The notes beneath the pieces are model-generated. The model saw only the letters and a program-made list of their open reading frames with translations. It was not told the origin of the DNA and did not search any database. 64,000 nt of DNA from assembly GCF_910589235.1 (NCBI RefSeq), contig NC_060959.1:7349763-7413762 (forward strand). Direction: 5' to 3'. Both the position numbers and the translations under genes were made by a program. Below are positions 13,117 to 26,588 of the stretch, one piece after another; the stretch's first letter is position 1; each line of letters begins with the position of its first letter. The DNA comes from Vespa crabro (taxonomy: Eukaryota; Arthropoda; Insecta; Hymenoptera; Vespidae).

Positions 13117-14179
13117 GCACAAAATAAATTGTTTAATAGTTACATAAATGTTAAATCAGTATGAAATAATAACTCGTAAAAAATCATGTATACGTTGACA
13201 GTGATCGACTTTAATTTTGTGTAAAAAAAAAAAATTAAAAAAATAAAAAAAAAACAGAAAAAAGAAAGCGAAACAAACGAAGGAACGAAAGCACGAAAAA
13301 TTTCAAATTATTAAAACACATGAGAAAAAATATGCTTTGGTATGCATTAATCTTTTCATTGTTATCGTGTATTCATTCGAAATGATGATTAATCAAGCAC
13401 GAAGTCTTTAAGATAATTTCGAGTCAAATAATGTTTTATGATACAAAATATTATTCGATAAAAAGAATTATTTTGTATTGTTACGAAAATTTATTTCTTT
13501 TAAACTTCAATCAAACAATATAATATTTTTATATAACATATAAAATTATATATAAATATTCTTATAGGTTCTTTTTTCTGCAATAATTATTATCATTAGT
13601 GTATTCCTTAAATATTGAAAAGAAAAATAAAAAAAAAAAAAAGAAAAAAAAACAAGAAGAAGAAAGAAAATATTATCGAAATTTCACGTACACATACCTT
13701 CATTGCAATTTTATATTATCACATATAAAAATATTAATCACCATGTTGATAACTATTTATATATATATAAACTTTATATACATAGATATATTACATATAT
13801 ATCCGGATGAATCATTTAGAAGTCTAGACGATAAAACGAAAGTAGTGATTACTTTTTTAATAAGATTTAAGTTTTATTCACAATGATCAACGATATAAAA
13901 AAAAAAAAGAAAAATTTACAATGTTTTAAATCTGCCTTGATTTACTTTATTACTTTTGTATAGAAAAATAATCAAGTACTATGTATATCAGCCGATATAT
14001 ATTTATTGAATTAAATATATGCTTCGTTGAAATATTTCTCAATCGTTTAAAATAAATCGAAGATATTCATATATTCAATCTTATGTGAATTCAACTGATA
14101 TAAATATGTACACATAATATACAGGTTAGTATACGTGCATATTTGTAATAATTAAAGTTTCATAATGTTCATAAATGAA

Positions 14180-14231
<52 letters not shown>

Positions 14232-14865
14232 ATATGTTTCAATCGATCTTTGTGTAATTCTTTGATTCATTTCTAATCTATCTCACAGAAATGACAACAT
14301 CCATGTAATAGAAATAATTCTCTCTCTCTTTTTCTATCTCTTCCTTTCTCTTTCTCTATCAACTATTTTCTCGTACTATTATGCATGTATGTTTATATCC
14401 GAACGTGTTTTTATCGATTCTATCGACGAAACCGTAGAATTATTGCACAAGTCTCGTATACTTTGACAGCCTAGTCACAAGCAATCTTCTGGGATTCCTC
14501 AAGGCCATTAACGTCACACACATCGTATTCAAACGACGTTCCGTATCCATCTCGTTAAGGAATAATAAGAAAAATGAAATACCTTTATTCCTTATTAAGG
14601 GAAAAATAAATGTACGGTTATTTTATACGGAAGACTATCTTAACTTATGAAATTATGCCGTCGTTAATATGAATTCGATGAAAATCGATATGTCCGTTCG
14701 ATGACCACGAACGTTTATGAAGAATAAAAAGAAAGAAATAAGAAATAAAGAAAAAGATATTACACGGACAGATACGACTAGAATTTTAATGTGATTTTTA
14801 AGGTCACGCGTATACATTGAAAAAGGGTAGAGCACAGTCACCGAGAACTCAGAACGTTTTTAGAC
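13117..14865. other. Intergenic spacer
   Basis: AT-rich, with a (TA)n tract at about 14183-14227, A-rich runs near 13630 and CT-rich sequence near 14320-14360. No gene seen. The last 60 bp include a CACAGTCA word at 14833-14840 that could be the initiator of the next gene, but no good TATA box sits at the matching distance. Confidence 0.45.
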
Positions 14866-15428
14866 ATGGCTACGTGCGTTAAGTGCCTATTCCTCATTTT
14901 TTCTTCTATCTTCTTCGTGCTCATGAGAGCAGGTAAGAAATGACATCTCCGAGGATCATTCGAAAAATCTTCTTTTATTATCGATTACGACGAATTTTAT
15001 TCTTTTCCAATGTAAATAAAAAAAAAAAGAAAAAAACAAAGAAAATGTGGTTTTCTACGACAGTGAGTTTCTTCGAGAAATAGTGAAAATCGTTGTAACT
15101 TTCGATTTAACGTCATATAGAAAATTGTTTTTCACGTGAAACATCGGATATAACGTTAATAGTGAAATGTGGATGTCGTGTTTGAAATGAAATTTGTGCT
15201 ACATCTTTGAAAAAATTTATTTATTTATTTTCGAGAAAAATCCAGTGGCTCGTAAAAAAAATTATTCGAGCTGGTGACATAAGTGTTATTTAAATGATTA
15301 TAAAAAAAAAAAATTCAATATGCAATTGGGACGATTTTAAAAGTCGTACGAATCAATGCAGTGTATATTGGAAAGTGAACGTCATATGAAGTAATAGTAT
15401 CGATTATATCGTAATGCATACAGAAAAA

Positions 15429-15466
<38 letters not shown>

Positions 15467-16138
15467 GCACATAACTTGAATTTTTTTTTACATATTTACA
15501 TATATTTTCTTAATCACAGTATAATTATATATACTCTCATTATAAAAATATAAAATTATTATTTACAAAAATAATAAAAGAGATAGTGACCTGAATTTGG
15601 TGTGGCCTAAATAAATTGATGATGACGAATTAAAAGTCCTTGAAATCTAAGATACCTGACGATAGATGCAAATCTTCTCTCTTTCTCCTTTTTCTTTTTA
15701 CCTTGATAAATTAATTTGTAAATATGACAATTAACTAAAATGTTAATATATTATAAAACCTGAAATATTAAAATAAACAAAACAAACAAGCTAATCAATA
15801 ATAACTTCGTTCTGTATTTATCTAAAATTTCTTTATTTATTTAAAATCTTTATTCTCACTTTATAACGAAATAATTTAATTTAATTCTATTTTTTTCCTA
15901 ATACATTAGTACCTTTAACAATAGTCAATATTTTCAAATACTATAAGAAACATATAAAAAAAAAAAAAAGAAATAAAAAATATTTCAATTCATTTGAAAC
16001 ATCATTTAAAAAGTATATAGACATATATACACGCACGGATATAAAATCCGAATCCAATAGAAAACTCGCTGAGCTTTCTGTACGTGCTGTACTTAGTTTT
16101 CTTCTCGTTAACTCGAAATAAACGAACAGAGAAAGAGA

Positions 16139-16189
<51 letters not shown>

Positions 16190-16386
16190 AAAGTGAACAA
16201 ACCAAAGAGACTAAATTTTTCAACGTGTTCGACGTGAGATGAAAAAAGAAGTGGAAAGTTATAAAAGGTTTAGCACGTTCGTTCTCTTTCGAACAATTTC
16301 CCCTTTTTTTGCGTGTCACGAAGGAAATGTGTTTTCTTCTTCTTCTTCTTCTTCTCTTTGTTCCGCTTTTTCTTTTGTTCTGTCTT

Positions 16387-16421
<35 letters not shown>

Positions 16422-18105
16422 TTCTCTTTCTCTATCTCTTCTTCTTCTTTCTTTCTTTTTCCCTTTTTTTCATTCATACTCGCAGACGATCGCGTGCATT
16501 TCAACGATGAACACGAGAAACGATGGAACACACCACCGGAACTGACACCGGAGCAGGTTACCAGGAAAAAGCCGGAGACGATAAATGGAAGAGCAGAGGC
16601 ACGATTTCTTCCATTCAGTGCAAGCTTCAGCCTAAACGGTGCCCAGGACAATAGAGAGGCTTTGCAATTGGGAGCAGCCCTCGGGGGTATCAGTGTATCT
16701 CAGAGTTCTAGCTTCTCTAAAGCTGAAGCCAATTCCTTTGGGAATACTGGGTACGCGTTTCTACAAACTAACAGAAATAAGAGAGAAATATAGTTTTATA
16801 CTTGTATAGAACAATTTATATCTTACAATAATCATTTATCATGATTAAAAATGATTTTTATAATATATCGAATTGAATCGAAGAGATTGCGTTACGTTTC
16901 GATTGCAACGTTTTTATATTATTTTAAATTTATGAAATCGTAAAACGATGATATAAATATCGTATGTTCAGGATGAATGGTTAATTGAAAATTGAGAAGA
17001 AAAAAAATTGTGGTTAATTGTTCCTTTTTTTTTCTTTTTCTTTTTTTTTTCTTTTTTTTCTTTTTTTTTTTTTTTTAGATCTTCGCTATCCGCTAGTCAA
17101 TCCTCGTCATTTGCCGCAGGATTAACAGGAATTTCTGCGTCTAACGCTAATTCATTCAATGTAAATCATCCTGTTTTCGGTGGGCAGTCAAATGCCAATA
17201 GCAATTCATTCAGTATTGGTCAAGCGAGTACTTCCTCGCAAGCAAACGCACAAAACGGTCAGGCAAGTTCTGGTTCGCAGGCATCGATCGGTTCCGTGCA
17301 TTCTTCAGCATCATCCGGTAGCAATGTGCATGTTCTCTCTGATGGTCTGATAATAGGACAACCACAGGGACCAAGAAAACCGGTCTGGACCAACATCGGA
17401 CCTAATCATGATTTCCCCGGTATGATATTAATATTTTCATCATTTACTAAATGCATAAACCTGTTGAACATAACATTAATCGTATTCATTAACTAATATT
17501 ATTTATCAACAGGCCATCCTATCTCTAATAGACCTACAGTAACCATTAAAGACCCACCAATTACCATTGAACAAAAACGACCGATAACGTTGACATTAGG
17601 TAATTACAATCAACGCTGGCAAAATAATAGACCACAGCTTCAAGTGAACGAGTGGCATCCTAACGGAGAAGTCAACTTTCAAGGACATCAGTGGAGGCCA
17701 CATTCGAAGCACGAGTACGCTCAAGGATATCCGTCAATTCCTAACTCGTGGTTGCAGGGTCAAGGACAGTCAACTGGAGGTTTACACATCACCGTACCCT
17801 CAGCTGATTCCAGTGCCTCATCGAACTTCGGAGTTTATACTCAAGGACAAGCTACTTCGGTCCATCGGAATCCCTATGGACGAAACGAAGGTGGCTTTGC
17901 TAATGTCAATTCCATGAGACAAAACGGTCCATCTGTCGACTTTGTCAAATTTCCAGGACAAACTAATGTTCAAAGTATACCGCGAGAATTTGTTAGGAGC
18001 AAACAAACGTTCGACGGCAAACGTCAAATAGAAAGAAAGGATTTCGTTGAAAGTATCGTGTCAGACATCACGGATACAGTATCAGATTTATTAGATATTT
18101 CGTAA
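14866..18105 (+). CDS. Secreted Ser/Ala/Asn/Gln-rich (silk-like) protein, four exons, about 421 aa
   Basis: Family not recognised. Exons are 14866-14932, 16486-16750, 17079-17419 and 17513-18105, with intron phases 1, 2 and 1. Exon 1 encodes only a signal peptide (MATCVKCLFLIFSSIFFVLM, then RA). After a charged N-terminus (DDRVHFNDEHEKRWNTPPEL), residues about 60-190 are built from alternating small and polar residues with repeated SQSSSF, GIS.S and NSF blocks (GGISVSQSSSF, LTGISASNANSF, SNANSNSFSIGQAS). The C-terminal exon differs: Pro/Asn/Gln/Trp-rich, with KDPPITIEQKRPITLTLGN and HPNGEVNFQGHQW, ending in a short acidic helix-like tail (VSDITDTVSDLLDIS). The middle resembles beta-sheet-forming silk or eggshell sequence by composition only. 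The exon 2 donor (GTACGC) is the weakest site; it is supported by restoring frame into exon 3. Confidence 0.75.
14933..16485 (+). other. Intron 1 of the silk-like gene, microsatellite-rich
   Basis: Contains (TA)n near 15430-15465, (GA)n near 16147-16182, (TTC)n near 16334-16355 and (CT)n near 16390-16432. The CT/T-rich 3' end forms the polypyrimidine tract of the exon 2 acceptor. Ser/Phe-rich frames here are repeat artefacts. Confidence 0.6.
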
Positions 18106-19486
18106 TTTCACTCCTCTTGATCTATTGACTATGTTTTAATTATAGCTCATCCATTTGACTCCCGATCGTAGGTATTCGATCAATGATTAACGATCCGCCG
18201 ATTACTTCCTTCTCAACGTTATCCTTACTCCAGGACTCATTCCGAGAAATTGATCCACGTTGAGAGATACAGAGAATCAATAATTGATTTTCTCATAAAT
18301 CTCTCTACAGGGATTATTTATCGTGACGTCGTTTTCCATCGCATGAAACGTTCTTTAATTAAAAATATGACGATATCTGTCGAAAACGATTTTGATTCTG
18401 CGAATCAAAGAACGTATTTTTACTGACAAGAAAAGAAAAAAATTTTCATAAATCAACGATTAACAATGCGCCGACTATGCAAAAACATTTATTTATTTTC
18501 TCATTCACATCACTGCCAGATGCGTCAGTTCCGGCGTTTAAATGGGTGAAGGTCAAAGTGCACGATCAATGAGATTCATAAAACATAAATTTTTAGCTCC
18601 ATCTTTTAAATATGATATATCGATAATAAAAGATTATCTACGAATGATAATATCGTTCACGCTATTATGAACTGACGGTAACAACGATTTCTTCTTTAAC
18701 ATCTGTTGGTACATTTATCGAGATATGATAAAACAAAATAGAGATTACATTGCATAAGAAAAAGATAAATAAATAAATAAGATAAAATATCATATACAAA
18801 GAAATCTACTTTATCTATACAAAAATTTGTGTTCGATTCTTATTTAAGTCAATACTCATTAATGCAATCTATTTATTTAATCTACTTATAAGAAAAATGA
18901 AAAAAAAATATTGAAAATAATCTCCTAGTATACCGTTCGATGATACAATAGCAACAATAGTAATAGTATTAGTAGTAGTAGTATTAAAAAAAAAAAAAAA
19001 ATAATAATAATAATAATAATAATAACAAAAAATCCAAAGGGACAAGGTAAGTCTGCAATTATGTTACAAGGAGAAGTACAGTCGGGCTTATTATTTGTAT
19101 TATTAGACGATCTATAATTATTATTGGAACGTTACAGACATTATACGTGTAAGACTCGTACGTGCAACAAATGATCGAAGATCAGGCGAGCGAGAAATAA
19201 TGAAAGAGAGAGAGAAAGAAGGAGAGAAAAAGAGAAAGAGAGAGAGAGGGAGAGACTAAAAACTGATTGCATGAAACGTGATCACTACACTCACGGTAAT
19301 CAGTATCCATGAATTTTTCTCTCGATTAATTTGCAATGTTTTAGTAGGGGAAGAGCTAGTGACTAATTGAAAGCCAGCTTGGATTCTGAAAATCCCCGAT
19401 CAATTATGACGCACTATGGAATTAATCTTCCGGATGCTCTATAATAACAGAGAGAAAGAGAAAGAGAGAGAGAGAGAAAGAGAGAA

Positions 19487-19519
<33 letters not shown>

Positions 19520-20364
19520 AAGAGAGAAGAAGAGTGTGTGTGTGTGTGTGTGTTTTCTTTTAGAAAATATCGAAAAGTCATATATCAGTTAATTTCTAAT
19601 AAATATGTTTCTTAAATCCAAATAAATTAAATCATAAACGGAAAAAATAAATATATTGTATATTAAAAAGATTGTATATTAAATTTTAATTAATTTGAAT
19701 AAAAAGACGAAAGAAAAAAAAATTATTGCAAGGAAAAAAAAGAAAAAAGAAAAAAGAAAAAAGAAAAAAGAAAAAAGATAGGAGGAAGAAGAGGATAAGC
19801 CTCTTTCACGATCACGTTCGAAGGTTTGAATTATTGACTCGATGACTTTTATAGCTATCATACGCGTAGCCATTAAATAAGCACGTTAATGATCTCGACC
19901 GACGTGCTACCCGTTCGACGGATAGTATATCTCATGTTCATAGACGATATAGTTTCTCTTGTTGCTTCCACGATGAAACGAATCGATGATTGGTAGATAA
20001 TGAGAAGAAACGTCGTTTATGAAAACGCATATATGGACTAGAGAATGCAAAATGATTGTGACTAATGAGCTCTCGAGAAAAAAAATTGAGAAAAAAATTT
20101 TTTTTAAATTACAAAAAAAAAAAGGAGAGAAAAAAAACAAAGAAAAATATGAAAAAAAAAAACGGAAAGGAAAAGAAAAAGAAAAAAAGGAAAAAATCAA
20201 CGATTGGTTATCCATTCGCCCTTCCTCATATATACATCATTCGACGAGGACGATCCTTCGGAGGATTATTATCCTTTCATCTGACCTGAGCCGCCAATGG
20301 TCAAGGATAAGCTGGATTAACGTCCCTGTTCTTCGTAGTAAGAAAAAGATAGATGGATAGATAA

Positions 20365-20421
<57 letters not shown>

Positions 20422-23400
20422 GAAGGATGAAAAGACGAGGTTACGATCGTTATTGTCATCGGCATTGCTTTTAAATCTCAAAAGGAACTAGCCAATGATA
20501 TCAGAGTTTTATTCCAAGTAAGAATATTGCGCAAATGGTTTCGAAGAAATGTAATTCAGTTCTACGTAGAAATGATTTTAGGATCGCGCTGCAAATTTAA
20601 TGTCTCGTATAAATTGATAATTAAATTGATTGTTTTCTCTACAAAAAAAAAAAAAAATAATAAAAAAAGAAAAATAAAAAGAAAAAAGAAAAAGCATCGA
20701 AATTTTATATATTTGTACACATAAATAAATATATATATTCTTGTACCTTTATTCTAATAAAATGAACTTTATATAGATTAAATAAATCAAATCGATATAA
20801 ATGTAAAATGCATGTGTGTATATAAATGCGTATGTATAATATCTATAAAAAAAAAAAAAAAGAAGGGAAAAAATTACGTATGTGTAAGTACGCTTAATAC
20901 GTACATCTTAAAAATAAGTAGTAAATAAGTGGTAAATAAGTAGTAAGGATTTAAATTTTACGAAGATCTTTAATGAAGCCACGAGATAAGTATGTATTAA
21001 TAGGGCCTATGATTTTCTTGGGAAACGATCCAATTAACTTGAATTTACATGGGGGAAAAACAAAAGAAAAAAGAAAAAAAAAAGAAGAAAGAAAGAAAAA
21101 GAACTCGAAAGACGAAAGGAAGATGTTAAAAGCGAAAGGAAAAGATGAAATCTATCTATCTTTGCAAGTTGCATATATTATCTCGAAGTATGATAACTTT
21201 AGAAATATGCTCTACAAAGTTTAATCTAAATATAGCTCACATCGTTAAGATAATCATCGGTGAAAGAACAGATACGTGCAGTAGAGTAGAATAAAAAAAG
21301 GAAAAAGATAAAAGAAAAAGTACATATAATCGTCGATCCTTTCGCCATCCGTCTCACAAGAGAGATCGCGAAAATGCAAGGCGTGCTGCTGGCTATGAAA
21401 CGCATTTAACTGCATCCATACGCAAGTCTTATTTGCTTGTAGACTTGGTCTCCTTGCTCTTGAAAACAAGGGGACGTACTGTTCTTCGATCTACAGGACG
21501 ATTCATAAAACGTTTATCGAAATATTGATTAATTGAGACACGAAATTAATGATATATCGTTCATGAAAATATAAATAAAGATTAGTAAATAATTTATACG
21601 ATTATCTAATCCATTCGTTTATTTTTATTTATAATTAATGATTATTATTTAAGAAAAATAATCTTTCAAGGATTCCATCAAATATTATGAAAGATATTAT
21701 CTGATATTATCTGAAAGATAATGAAAGTATTATTGTAATATAAAGATATGAAAAAAAATGATACTGATAATATGGATTACGTAAGGATGCCATCTTTCTT
21801 TCTTACGTCCTTTCTTCGATTCTACCTTTCACTGCGAAGAAATTATCGTGTGTCGTTATTATTCGTATTTCATTTTTTCTTTTGTCCTTTTTCCCCTATC
21901 ATTGATACTTTTATTCTATACGTTAGTTCTTTGTTACAACGCGAAATAATAATTTGCAAATAACACAGATAATTTTTATTTAAATATAAATAAAATTTGT
22001 ATATTATAAGATATTAATACGTCTATAAAAATATGCAATTTTTAATAACGGATTCGTTAAAAAGAAAGAAAAAGAAGAAAAAAAGAAAAAGAAAAAAGAA
22101 ATAAACAAATAAATAACTTTCTAAACGAAATTTCAATTTATACGAAAGATTAAATAATACCTTAACTGTCTCAAATCGATGAGATATGAAAGAAAAATTT
22201 CTTTATATTTTTATTCACTCCGTAAATCATCTTGATAATGCACGGTTCTCATCTCAACGCACTTTACAACTTTAAATCTCATTGTAACAAAATTCATGCG
22301 AACGAATTGCAAATTCGTTTCGTGGTTAATGCCTTGTAAGACTCGTTTAAAATAAACGGAAGGAAGGAGAAAGAAAGAGAGAGAGAGAGAGAGAAGCCAG
22401 CAGGAGTCGTCGTTTAACCGTTGTAAGGTCAAGGCCGAGATGAGAGGTCGATGTTCAATGCGGCATAGATGCACCATCAAGCCATCTAAGAGTATATGCA
22501 ATGTTTTTCTTTAATAGGTTGAAGTAAATGATCGATGGTGTAAATAAAAAGTAATTACTTATCTTAATTAAATTAATACGATGTCTTCGAATTGTATCGG
22601 AAGAAATGCGAGAAATTAACATTGAGCAATAATGAAATATCAATATGAAGAATCAAATGTATACATAGGCATACATGTAAATGTAAATGGGTGTGAACTT
22701 TTAAACATATCATGTAGCATGATCAATTCTCTTTGTTTTTCATTCTTTTCTTTTTTCTTTTTTTTTCTCTTTTTTTTTTTTTTACCTTATCATATTTCTA
22801 CATATTCAAGTTGATTGCAAAAGTTATAAGTAATTTTTTTATAATCATCTTGTACGGGTAAAATGATATAAAGGAAGAAGAAGAAAAAAGAAGAGAAAAG
22901 GAAAATGGAAAGAAATTTTTTTCTTTTCATCCATGGACGATGATTTAAAAGTCTCAAGAGCGCAATTAAGGGACGCCTTGAGTACTTCGCACAAGAGATG
23001 ACGTCTCTTCAGTGACGAAGAAAAATAAGATGCTGATGATAACAATGAAACTCGTTATCGAATAACGGCGAAAGATGATGCTGGAACATCGGACGTAAAT
23101 ACTTTTGTGCGCGCAAGCTAAGAACACCTATCGTTATTTAATCTTAATGCATGTTCCCGGAAGTCATTTAACTTATTTTCGATGCACCAACGTAAATTAT
23201 TTATCGCTTCGATGGCGCAGAATCGATCTGTTCATTTTTCTTTTCTTTTTTTTTTCTTCTTCTTCTTCTTCTTCTTCTTCTTCTTCTCTTTCTTTTTTCC
23301 TTTTTCTTACCTTTTTTCTCTTGAAGAAAACGATTAACGCTTCATTGTTGTTTTCAATAATAAATATCATAATTTAAGAAAATCACGTATGATAATTACG

Positions 23401-24430
23401 TAAATTCATATATAATTTTTAATGACTTATTTAAAAATGTTTATATTTAATATTGACAGACAGAAAATAACTTATTATATCAATTATAATATATGATTGT
23501 TATATAAATTATGGAAACAAATTCGATATTATTAATTTGAATTAACGTTAAATATATTCGAACAATTTAATTATTTATTTAAATATTTCAGATGCAATAT
23601 CAATTTTTATTACGTATTAAAACAACATGATATGCTCGTATTTTCAATTTTTTTTATAAAAATTTTCACGACAAATAATCGATCTATATATAGATGAATT
23701 TATATATAGAGACGTATTCATACGAAGACGTGTAATTGCGATTTCGTCCTTTGCTCGTAATATCCTCGCGGTGATATTAAAAAAAATTGTTTATTTTACG
23801 CCATTGATTCTGATAACCAAGAAATTATGAATGTTTTGATCGGAAATAAATAATCTATCGGGTATTATAATAAAAAAAAAAAAAAAAAATGGATCATGAT
23901 ATTTCTTTCATTTTTGTTCAAAATGAAAACAATACGATGGTATTCTTAAAAATAGTATTCAATCAATTTTTTTTTTGTTTTTTTTTTTTTTATGAAAATT
24001 CTTTTACGTTATATCACGGCAAATAATCAATTTATATGCACATGTACTTGATCATCCAATAGATATAAATAATCCATTTATATGCATATGGATTTGAGAT
24101 GCCTATATACATATAAAGACGTATAATAAAAATTTTATCCTTTTCTCAAAACATCCTCAAAGTGGATAAAAAAAAGAATAATTTCATACATTTGAATTTA
24201 ATAAGCAAGAAACTATATACGTTCTGATCAAAAATCCGTAATTTGGTCGTCATAATATGATAAAAATAGATCATAAAATTCTCATGGAAAATCTGAAACG
24301 TAGAATGTAAAAAATGCGAATAGTCGAATGGAAAGATAACGGAGTACGATGGAGTGGTGGACTTCTCGTAACTCACGTATTGAATTACATAATACCTTGT
24401 GTAGATCTTTCTCGTGTAAGGATCGATGCC
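18106..24430. other. 6.3-kb intergenic region
   Basis: No gene supported. AATAAA at 18625-18630 could serve the upstream gene. Repeats include a poly-A/(AAT)n block near 18985-19025, GA-rich tracts near 19450-19530 and 20383-20424, a (GATA)n-like stretch near 20343-20384, and (TTC)n near 23256-23287. Slightly GC-richer, non-repetitive islands lie near 21330-21480, 22390-22490 and 22930-23040. They lack convincing coding signatures and may be regulatory. Confidence 0.5.
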
Positions 24431-24466
24431 TATAAAAGCGGCAACATCAAAAGATCGCGTTGCAGT
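24431..24466 (+). promoter_or_regulatory. TATA box and CAGT initiator of the glycine-rich gene
   Basis: TATAAAAG starts at 24431, and the A of GCAGT is at 24464, 33 bp downstream. The predicted 5' UTR is about 31 nt before the ATG at 24495. Spacing is identical to the promoters at 11572 and 36317. Confidence 0.7.
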
Positions 24467-24494
24467 ACATCTTCGGATTTCTGATAATCCTACG

Positions 24495-26588
24495 ATGGCT
24501 ACTCTTATCTGGAACGTTCTTGGTTTTCTCTTATTGGCAACTACTACAATCATTTCTGGATTACCTGCGCTTGATGATTCGAGTGAGTTTATTCTTTAGA
24601 TTTTAAATAAAAAAAATTTTTTTTTTCTTTCGTTTAATATCACAAGACAATTTCATACTCATGTAACATTTTTATTCATTCTTATTTAAAGAAGGTGACG
24701 GTATATGACGCTCACAATCATTTCTTCACAATAAATTTTTTGTTCTTTCTGTGTCATATAAATTATATTGTCAATTGTCTTGATAATATAAAAAAAAAAA
24801 ATGTATACAATTAATAACTTGTTTTTCCGTAGAAATTATCGCCAATAATGATGAAGAAAATTCAACTTTGTCATTGGATCTTGTACCTCCTATGATAAAA
24901 GATGACGACGATAAGAATATTACATTGTTTATTATAAATCTTTACGCTGTACGAAATCATTCGGGCGAAGCATCGGAAGAAGTGCTCGATAATAGTCTCA
25001 TAGAAAAAATGCCTGATATAATAGGTGAGTTATATTTTTTTTTTTTTTCTTTTTTTTTTTGTGGAAAGATTCAACACAAGATATATTCTATAGATATTTT
25101 ATATGTATACACACACATATACAAACATCTACGTTTTATATTATTGAAAATTCATACGTATTAAATATATGTAAGTAAAATAATATATTATATGATTTCC
25201 GATATTTTTCGATATTACATTTAAAGTCATATCTAATTAATTAGAAAAATTATCCGAGGAAAAAGATAAATTTGCAAACGATATTCATTAATCACATTGA
25301 TTATTAATCTTGATGAATATTTATACAGTCATGAATGATAAAAAGGGATGATATCTTATAGGTCCCTTAGCAACGATATTCCTAGTTGTAGAGGAGGGAG
25401 AAGATGAGAAACCTGTCGATCTCGACGAGATGGCAAAGTACATGGAGAAACATGGATTCAAAATGGATAAAATCGATGAGAGTGGTGAAACGAGTGTTCT
25501 CAGAACAGAAATAGCGGACAAAGAGATAGATAACGTAAAGGATATTTTGGAATCAACGGCAGACAATTCATCAACGGAAAAATTATCAAAATCTAAGAAA
25601 TATAGAACGAGAAGGATGGCCTGTCATAAGTGTCACGGAGGTGGAGGTGGAGGTGGCAGAGGTGGCGGTGGAGGTTACGGTGGAGGTGGAGGTGGAGGTA
25701 GTTATCAATATTACGATCCATACGGAGGTAACTTTACTGATATAATAATTGCCTATGATAGAGCACGCTAGTTTTCAAACACATACACACAAGTAAGTAG
25801 AAATTAGCGGCACGGCAAGACACAAAGCTTATTAGTAGACGTTTCTAGAATGTATGTAATAATGATTTGAAAAAGGTATTGGTAAAATAAGTATCCAATG
25901 CGAATATAAGAAAATGGAATTTCCTTAATAACGTGATTTTATGAATTTTTCATAAATATTACGTTTCAAATACATTAAAATAGAAGCAATCCGAGTGCAA
26001 TTAATTATATTATTAATTAATCGAATATAACGTAGCTATTTATTCTAGCTGGATAATTTTTATAATAATTATAAATAATTACAAGTACGATTCGAACGAA
26101 TCGATCTAACTTGAGGAAATATGATTATCACGAAAAAAAACAAACAAATAAAAAAGAAAAAACATCCTGGTCAATAATAGACTAAATAGTCCTTCATATT
26201 TTGTCTTATATAATTAATTATTATCCTTTTTCTCCAGGACAAACGATTGGTGTTATACCGGTATATGTAGTACCTGTTGCGGTTCAACAACAACCACAGA
26301 GACCTCAGTATCATCCTCCACCTCAGCCGGTGTGCGATCCGTGTCAAGGGTATATGTCCTTTATTTTTTTTTTTATTTTATTGTATTTATTTTTTTTTCT
26401 TTTTTTTTTTTTTTTACAAAATTTCAATCGATTTATTATTAGCCGTTGGACGGCATAATACTAATGACATATTATTTTTCTATTTATTTAGACGCGGTGG
26501 TGGTGGTGGTGGTGGTGGCGGAGGTGGCGGTGGTGGTGGTGGTGCATGGGCACATGCGAGTGCTCAAGCCAGTGCTGGAAATTGGTGA
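24495..26588 (+). CDS. Secreted glycine-rich protein, five exons, about 284 aa
   Basis: Family not recognised. Exons are 24495-24582, 24833-25024, 25362-25727, 26238-26349 and 26492-26588 (intron phases 1, 1, 1, 2); the total is an exact open frame to TGA at 26588. Exon 1 encodes a signal peptide (MATLIWNVLGFLLLATTTII, then SG). The middle (exons 2-3) is acidic and helix-prone, with MAKYMEKHGFKMDKIDESGE. A basic patch (KYRTRRMACHKCH) introduces a CxxC motif and then Gly-rich sequence with Tyr (GGGGYGGGG, SYQYYDPYGG). Exon 4 is hydrophobic, then Gln/Pro-rich (QQQPQRPQYHPPPQP), with a second Cys pair, CDPC. Exon 5 is a poly-Gly run followed by AWAHASAQASAGNW. Composition recalls cuticle, silk or eggshell glycine-rich proteins; function is unknown. 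AATAAA at 27103 is a candidate polyadenylation signal. Confidence 0.75.
26494..26545 (+). repeat. (GGT)n-type coding microsatellite (poly-Gly)
   Basis: An imperfect GGT/GGC/GGA array in exon 5 gives about 15 consecutive glycines. Third-position variation suggests it is partly stabilised rather than a pure slippage tract. Confidence 0.8.
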
